Below, piece by piece: positions 57,197 to 64,000 of a stretch of 64,000 bases of DNA. Positions within the stretch are counted from its first letter, which is position 1; each line of letters starts with the position of its first letter. The stretch is from Nipponacmea schrenckii (lineage: Eukaryota; Mollusca; Gastropoda; Lottiidae), in contig JAUJPP010000003.1 of NCBI GenBank assembly GCA_030562195.1, positions 372,001 through 436,000 of the forward strand, written 5' to 3'. The position numbers and the translations under genes were made by a program. The notes under the pieces are model-generated. The model worked only from the letters and a program-made list of their open reading frames with translations, made no database searches and was not told where the DNA came from.

Positions 57197-59353
57197 TTAT
57201 ACGCCCACATGAAATGGGGGGCGTATATTGTCGTCACCCACATCCGTCCGTCCGTCCGTCCGTCCGTCCGTCGGTCCGTCCGTCCGTCCGTCCGTCCACA
57301 ATTGCTCGTAAACACTCTACACGGTGTAATTCTTGACGGATTTAGATGAAACTTAATATGAGTGTTTATGATCACGCAAGGATGAACCCTATTGAAAATC
57401 AGCGAAATCGGAAAAAAATTAGTATGAGTTCGTGCCCTTGTTCTAGAATGGCTCGTAAACACTCTACAACGTGCAATTCTTGACCGATTTTGATGAAACT
57501 TGGTGTGAGAGTATGTTATAACTAAAGGATAAACCCTATCGAAAATCAGCGAAATCGAAAAACATTTAGTATGAGTTATTGCCCTTGTTCTTGAAAACGC
57601 GTTCAATTTTAGCTTGTAAACATTCTTGAGAGAACAATTTTTAATGGATTTTAATGAAACTTGGCCTGAGTATTTGTTATCACCCAAGGATGAAGCCTAT
57701 TGAAAACCAGTCAAATCGAAAAAAAATTAATATCAGTTATTGCCCTTGTTTTTGAAAACGCGTTCAATTTTTAGCTTGTAAACACTCTACAAAGCACAGT
57801 TATTGACCGATTTTGACAAAACTTGCTGAAATTGTTTAATATCACCCAAGAATGAACCCTTTTGAAAATAGCACATATCGAAATATATTTAATAGGAATT
57901 ATTGCCTTTGTTCTATAAAATGTGATGGATTTTTGCCTTGTAAACACTCTACCAGTCACAATTCTTGAGCGATTTTGACATAACTTGGCATGAGTATTTG
58001 TAATCACCTAAGGATGAACCCTATTGAAATTCAGTTAAATCGAAAAATATTTAGTATCAGTTATTGCCCTTGTGTTTGAAAACGCGTTCAATTTTAGCTT
58101 GTAAGCACTCTAGAAAGAACAATTCTTAATGGATTTTGATAAAACTTGGCTTGAGTATTTGTTTTTACCCAAGGATGAACCTTATTGAAAATCAAATAAA
58201 TCGAAATATATTTAGTGTCAGTTATTGCCCTTGTGTTTGAAAACGGGTTTAACTTTTTGGCTAATAAACACTCTAGAAGGTACAATTCATGACCAATGTT
58301 GACAAAATTGTTGGATATCGCAAGGGATGAGCCTAATTGAAAATTAAAATTATCAAAATATATCTAATATGAATTATTGCCCTTGTTCCATTTTTGTCTC
58401 GTAAACACTCTACATGGCACAATTCTTGATGGATTTCGATGAAACTTGGTGTGAGAGTGTGTTGTAACTCAAGGATGAACCCTTTTGAAAAGCGAATCGA
58501 AATTTTTTTTAGTATGAGTTACTGCCCTTGTTCTTGAAAACGCATTCAATTTTAGCTTGTAAACACTCTAGAAAGAACTATTCTTAATGGATTTTGATTA
58601 ACTTTGGCTTGAGTATTTTTTTTTACCCAAGGATGAACCCTATTATAAATCAAATAAATAGAAATATATTTAGTGTCAGTTATAGCCCTTGTTCTTGAAA
58701 ACGCGTTCAATTTTAGCTTGTAAACACTCTAGAAAGAACAATTTTTAATGGATTTTGATGTAACTTGGCTGGAGTATTTGTTGTCTCCCAAGGATGAACT
58801 CTATTGAAAATCGAAAAATATTTAGTACAAGTTATTGCCCTTGTTTTTGAAAACGCGTTCAATTTAACTCGTAAACACTCTAGAAAGAACAATTTTGAAT
58901 GGATTTTGATGAAGCTTGGCTTTAGTATTTGTTTTCTCACAAGGATAAACCCTATTGAAAATCAGATAAATCAAAAAATATTTAGTGTCGGTTATTGGGC
59001 CTGTTTTCAAAATCGCTTTCAACTTTTGGCTTGTGAACACTCTAAACATTCATTTTTGACAAAACTCTCTGAAATTGTTTAATATCAACCAAGAATGAGC
59101 CTTATTAAGAATTAAAAATATCAAAATGTTATTAAGGGTGAACCCTATTGCAAATCATAAAAATACCGAAAAATATTTAATGAGTTGAGTTAGATACAAT
59201 TCTTGACAGTTTTTAATGAAACTAGAGACCCTAGAAAAAAATATATGGTGGAAGGTTGAATATTTCATTCCACTTTTGTAACCTTACTGAAAAGTTTTTA
59301 TTTGAAATAAATGCTGCCAGTGGGCGTATATTACCTTGCCTGGCAAGCTATCT
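57197..59353 (+). mobile_element. HINE-type element, copy w, complete
   Basis: 2.16 kb, both termini intact, with a pure TCCG array of about 50 bp at 57244-57297. Type 2 units; near-identical in order to copies at 25478 and 46047. Inserted between tandem copies of the AGGTCA-rich repeat. The 169-codon minus-strand frame at 57178-57687 is a translation of the repeat units. Confidence 0.93.
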
Positions 59354-60911
59354 TTGTTAGATTCTTAAGGTGCTTTTTTTCCTCTTTCCAACGATGTATA
59401 ACAAAAGATTTTTTAATGAAAATATAATGTTTGCACTTTTAAAATTAAAGTACAATTTGCAGTAATTTCGCTTTTTTGAAATGTATGTATGTATATCTCT
59501 TTATCTATTAGATGTACAAGCTTCAAATTTGTACCTTGAATATACATTTTGAATGTGATGAGATTTACGCAAAAAAATATGAGATGGGCGTGGCACATCC
59601 GGCTAAAATTCCAATTTACCACTTATATGGGTCAGCAAATTACGCCTGTAGAAAATAACGTTTTTCAAAAAAGTACCTTGCACACAGATACCTCATTGCT
59701 TTGGCCAGTTTATCCCAGAAAATCAGATGCTTCGGCCTGTTTATTGCAATTTGCGACGTTAGCAAAGACCCACTCTGTGCCACAGGTGGCTCTAGTTTTT
59801 TTGTTTTTTTTTTTCTCGATTTTACACACCTCACTGAGCCTAGGCTACAATAGTTGCAACATTGTATCAATTTTTCGAGACCTTCTGTAGTGGCAACGTG
59901 TTCCTTAAATATAAATTGAAAATTTTTTTGCAAAACCGGAAGTGATACATTGCAACATACCTAAAAAGTAGAAAATTGGCTCTAGAAGTCACAATTATCA
60001 ATCGATTTTCTTCGGGTTTGCTTTTTTTTTGAAACTTGAAATTATTTCCAATTAGATAGCAGTTGAAAAATTTGAAATTCGAAAATTCATAGCACATTTT
60101 TTTGCCGTATTTTGCTCAATTTTGCAACTTAGCTATTTTAAGACAGATTGATCTGAAAATTTGGGTGACACAATATAAAATCATTGGTAGAGTTAAAATG
60201 TTTACTTCACTTCCAGTTTAACGTAAAAAAGGTTTAAACTTCCAGTAGACCTTCTTGTGCTGTAATTGATGTATCGCAACAAAATTTATGTCAATCGTAA
60301 TGAAATTAGAAGACATAAATACGAAGAAGAAAAAATCCGGATAGGAAGTGAAACTTTGGCCGCCATCTTGAAATGTCACGTTTTTGTAAACTTCAAAATG
60401 GGGCCTCTATGGTAAGAGCGATTTGTATGTTATTTGTATATTTATTGCGGAAAAATATATGGCAGCCTATTTTTGAATTTCGATTTTGCTTTATTGCAAC
60501 TTCTGGTTGAATTTTTTCAATTTTTAAAAGCTTATTTCTTGTGACCTTGACCTTTGGCGACCTTGACCTTTAGAAGGCTTAAGGTCATTGACCTTGGCTA
60601 TCAGTTGATACTTTGACCTTTTTTTCATATTCTTAAGGCACCTTTGGTCCTCTTTCCAGCTATATATAACAAGTTTTTAAAATGAAAATTAAATTTTTTG
60701 ATTTTTGAAAACAAATTCAAGTACATTTTGAAGTATTTTCGTATTTTTAAATGTATGTATGTATAGCTCGTGATCTTTTAGATGTACAAGCTTCAAATTT
60801 CTGCCATAAATACATTTCGTATGTAATTAGATTCACGCCTAAAAAAATATGATGGGCGTGGCACATCGGGGTAAAATTCCTATTTACCATTTCCGGCTGT
60901 AGGAAATAAGA
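59354..60911 (+). repeat. AGGTCA-rich tandem repeat, units 1 and 2
   Basis: Unit 1 begins at TTCTTAAGGTGC (59363) and unit 2 at TTCTTAAGGCACC (60632). Both have CTCTTTCCA, AAATGTATGTATGTATA, TTAGATGTACAAGCTTCAAA and ATGGGCGTGGCACATC. Unit 1 contains TGTGACCTTGACCTTTGGCG and AAGGTCATTGACCTTGG. Reading frames inside (59549-59890 and others) overlap on both strands and are not supported as genes. Confidence 0.7.
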
Positions 60912-61800
60912 TAAGTATGGGCGTATATTGTAATCGCCCTGTCGGTCCATCGGTCCGTCTGCCTCGTGCTCACTCTACAGGATACAATTCTTCAAGGATT
61001 CTTTTGATTTTTATGTGCTGGTCAGTGTCATTATGAAGATGATCACTATTGATTTTCATGATGAACGGAAAAATTTTCCACCGAAATATCGCATCTAACT
61101 TAGGTTTTTTTCAACTTTTGGATGAAACTCATGCTCACTCTACACGACAAAATTCTTTATGGATTCTTTTGATTTTTTTTTTTGTGGATCAGTGCCATTA
61201 TGAAGATGATCCCTATTGATTTTTCATGATTGGGAAAAATTTTCACCGGGAAAAATCGCATCTGACTTAGCTTTTTTACTCCATTACCTATTTGGGTGCT
61301 AACTTTATTGCCTAAGGTCTAGTACGGGCAAAACTCCATTCATTTCTTTTTTATTTCATTTTTGGGGGGATCCTGCCATTATGAAGATAATTTCCCCATG
61401 GATTTTGGTGATTTATTTTTAAATTTTTGGGAAAAATCATTTAGATCTTACTTTTTTCACTCCATGACCGATAGGTTTTCTTCTTAGGGTAATGCATAGG
61501 ACTTTAAAATCCATTATTTCATTATGTTTTCAGTTTCCATCGAGTTACCCTTTCTCACTCTACAAGGGTACAATTCTTATGGTTCTTTTTATTTGTTTGG
61601 TTTTAACATTTGGAAAAACCTTTTTTTTATGATCCAAATTTTCTTCTTGAACGCATAAACTTTGATATCGCACATTTTTAAAAATTTTTTGAGTTCCAAC
61701 GGTTTTACTTACAGGCTACAATAGCTTGTGGGTAAACTTGCCTTTTACCGACCTTTGTATGCTCAAACTCATGACCCTATTTAACTTATATTTAATAATC
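60912..61800 (+). mobile_element. HINE-type element, copy x (subfamily D, diverged)
   Basis: A worn 5' end (ATGGGCGTATATTGTAATCG and a TCGGTCC tract) is followed by units of another type: CTCACTCTACAGG-ACAATTC, GGATTCTTTTGATTTTT, GTGTCATTATGAAGATGATC and ATCGCATCTGACTTAG. The unit is related to the copy at 63388. No 3' terminus recognised. Confidence 0.6.
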
Positions 61801-62364
61801 ACTTCCGGTTTAAATGTGCGCATATGTTTAAAAACCCTTTCTAAAACAATATTTAGGAAAAAATTTTTCAAGAATAAATTAAAAAATTGAAAAGGTTACC
61901 TTGGCCTTTTTATGATCAAAGGTCACTGACCTGTTCTATTCATTGGTACTTTAATATTTGAAGTCCGATGCCTACTTCCTGTTTTAAGGCTGTCCAAAAA
62001 AGGAAAATTAAAAATTTTGGACTGCTCTAGAGCTTTTTCTAAATTATTTAGAGGTAAATTTCTTTCGGATTCTTTTAGTACTCTTTGTGCTCTTTTTAAC
62101 GATACATAACAATCGAAATTCAATCAAAATTTTTGCCGCCATTTTGAAATGTTAAGTTTATGTAAAACTCAAAATGGAGCCTCAGAGTAAGTCTGATTTG
62201 CGTATTGTTTGTATTTATGGTAAGCTTAGTCGATTGGGACCCAAAAAATTTAAGTAGAATTGGAATAGTTTCGAAATTAATCATATTTATAAATTAAACA
62301 TTTCACATGACATATAAAAAATAATACATGTATACCTACATGTATTAAAGATATTAACACATTC
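61801..62364. other. diverged piece of the AGGTCA-rich repeat
   Basis: Contains ATGATCAAAGGTCACTGACC, GGACTGCTCTAGAGC and GCCGCCATTTTGAAATG, matching the style of 56401-57196. The order is disturbed. No gene. Confidence 0.5.
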
Positions 62365-62365
62365 A

Positions 62366-62856
62366 ACGGGCTCAGACTTGATTTCTTTCGGACAATCATC
62401 CGACAGCCTCAAACACATGAAATCTTTTGGTTAGCTAATCACAAATAGTCTACAGAGCTTACCTTTGCAATTTGAGCCTTCACATCCATGTGTATCCATA
62501 ATTATCCGTGTTTGAAAAATCATAATGTCTTAAGAAATTACGAACGTCCCGCCATATTGGAAAACGGTTCGTCTTGATAATCAAAGAGTTATCCTTCCCG
62601 TCGTGCAATAGCGGTCATCTATACAAATAGACTACAAAGCATTTTCAATTGTAGACTTTGTCAACAGGACACACAATTTTCAGACTGACTGGAGACCAGC
62701 CGCGTACAGCACGGAAAAAAATGAAAAATGAAATTTTTTGTTTGAGGTATATTTCAAGATATTTTGCGATTTTCTTAGAGCTTGAGTATTTCTGAGGACT
62801 GTTTAAATGTAACAAAGGCCCAAAACGACCCCTCAAAATCAAGCCTGGGCCCCTTT
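62366..62856. mobile_element. second copy of the BEL/Pao-resident TTAA MITE (inverted, older)
   Basis: About 490 bp matching 49374-49854 in reverse with roughly 85-90% identity (for example GGACAATCATCCGACAGCCT and CAACAGGACACACAATTTTC). The ends are worn (ACGGGCTCAGACTTGATTT; AATCAAGCCTGGGCCCCTTT) and the TTAA flanks have decayed to TTCAA/TTGAA. Confidence 0.8.
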
Positions 62857-63387
62857 GAACATTAAAACATTGATAACCGCGTTATCATAAGGTTCCTAAG
62901 GTAAAATCAACCACACCTTATATCTTCTAAGAGCATCATTCGTCATCAGCAACTCTTGAAGTTCCTTATAAGATCTTTATATGATCTTCACTGTCATTCA
63001 TGCTAACCGCATCGATAGATTTTTTTATGAGAATTATCAATTTTGCTTATGACGCATGGCGTCTTTCTGTAATGAAACTTATATTCCATTGATTCACAAA
63101 CTTGAAGGCAAAAATATAGCCATTTGCAAATGATTACATGAAGTGGCAGGCTAGAAATTAATTTCCACTGCTACTTTAATCACGCCTACATGTGTTACTC
63201 TCGGTGGCCGGTTCCGCCAAGGACATTTTTCTTATTGTAGGATAACATTAAGTTTCATTTATTTTTATATTATTACCGGTAACCCCCTTTCCAACAGTCA
63301 AAATTTACCGATCTTCTTATCTGCAACTCACCCTTGGCTGCATTCCCACATTCCCATCAATTATTGCAGTATTTCATTTAATTGTTT
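62857..63387. other. unassigned sequence
   Basis: No gene or repeat recognised. Confidence 0.4.
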
Positions 63388-63975
63388 TTATACGCCCACA
63401 CAAGATGGGCTTATATTGTCCGTCCGTTCCAATTTGGCTCGTGCTCACTCTATAGGCTACAATTCTTTATGGATTCTTTTGATTTTTATTTTGTGGGTCA
63501 ATGTCATTATGAAGATGATCCCTATCGATTTTGGTGATGATCTGATAATTTTTCACCCAAATATTGCATCTGACTTAGTGGTCTTCACTCCATTAGCTAT
63601 AACTCGTGCTCACTCTACAGGCTACAATTCTTTATGGATTCTTTTGATTTTATTTTGTGGGTCAATGTAATTATGAAGATGATCCCTATCGATTTTGGTG
63701 ATGATCGGATAATTTTTCACCGAAATATTGCATCTAAGTGGTTTTCACTCCATTTGCTATAGGGTGCAATTCGTGCTCACTCTTCTAGCTACAATTCTTT
63801 ATGGATTCTTTTGATTTTTATTTTGTGGGTCAGTGTCATTATGAAGATGATCCCTATTGATTTTCATGATGATCAGATAATTTTTCATTGAAATATCGCA
63901 TCTGACTTCATTAACTATAGGGTGCAACTCGTGCACACTCTACACGCTATAATTCTTTATGGATTCTTTTGTTTT
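63388..63975 (+). mobile_element. HINE-type element, copy y (subfamily D)
   Basis: 5' end TTATACGCCCACACAAGATG, hairpin and a short TCCG tract. Three to four close units of about 160-170 bp follow (TACAATTCTTTATGGATTCT near 63457, 63622, 63787 and 63949). A new HINE 5' end follows at 63976, so its 3' end may lie outside or be lost. Confidence 0.75.
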
Positions 63976-64000
63976 TTATACGCCCACATGAAAATGTGGA
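63976..64000 (+). mobile_element. HINE-type element, 5' end cut by window end (copy z)
   Basis: TTATACGCCCACATGAAAAT and the second arm of the hairpin at the last bases of the window. Confidence 0.75.

Noticed and set aside
57178..57687. 169-codon ORF on the minus strand
   Set aside because: It lies wholly within HINE copy w; its arginine/threonine/aspartate repeat tail is the translated TCCG microsatellite.
38330..64000. Final annexin exon (expected GDTSGDYKK-type sequence)
   Set aside because: I looked for the acidic GD-SGDY pattern after the donor at 38104 on the + strand and saw none, so it is probably beyond the window.

Overview
The window is repeat-dense, AT-rich eukaryotic DNA. Spliced exons with very large introns, BEL/Pao and non-LTR retrotransposon remains, a tRNA-derived SINE, hammerhead-ribozyme repeats, and short transposons with tandem-repeat cores of about 160-180 bp all point to an invertebrate animal. 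A bivalve or other mollusc is the best guess, because those tandem-core elements resemble the pearl/HINE elements described from bivalves; that is inference. There is no bacterial-type gene organisation.

The only host gene seen is an annexin on the + strand. Three exons (6883-6939, 13319-13508, 37922-38103) join in phase and encode the end of annexin repeat 2, repeat 3 and most of repeat 4. The introns are 6.4 and 24.4 kb and are packed with mobile elements. Earlier exons must lie left of the window and the last exon was not found.

Most of the remaining sequence is one superfamily of non-autonomous elements in both orientations, often nested. They start TTATACGCCCAC, carry a short hairpin and often a TCCG microsatellite, have a core of degenerate tandem units, and end with GTGGGCGTAT, a second hairpin and GCTATCT. 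They insert inside T-runs without a longer target duplication. This structure matches Helentron-associated elements (HINE/pearl type). About twenty-five copies or pieces are listed, and they account for most of 1-42 kb and 53-60 kb.

Other elements sit between and inside them. There is a retrozyme-like hammerhead repeat (5729-6264) and a chimeric LINE insertion with a third hammerhead (38858-40422). A tRNA-derived SINE lies at 34891-35200. Several TTAA-flanked (piggyBac-like) MITEs and one TA-flanked MITE are present. A broken copy of a PIN/FEN1-like nuclease ORF (30172-33970) is split by a HINE.

From 43.8 to 52.6 kb lies a decayed minus-strand BEL/Pao retrotransposon with gag, zinc knuckles, protease, reverse transcriptase, RNase H and integrase. 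It is broken by a 2 kb HINE and a 481 bp TTAA MITE, and carries stops and frameshifts. An intact SGNH-hydrolase ORF lies just upstream of its primer-binding site, apparently inside the 5' LTR. From 56.4 kb on there is a roughly 1.3 kb tandem repeat rich in AGGTCA half-sites, then a diverged HINE subfamily to the window end.
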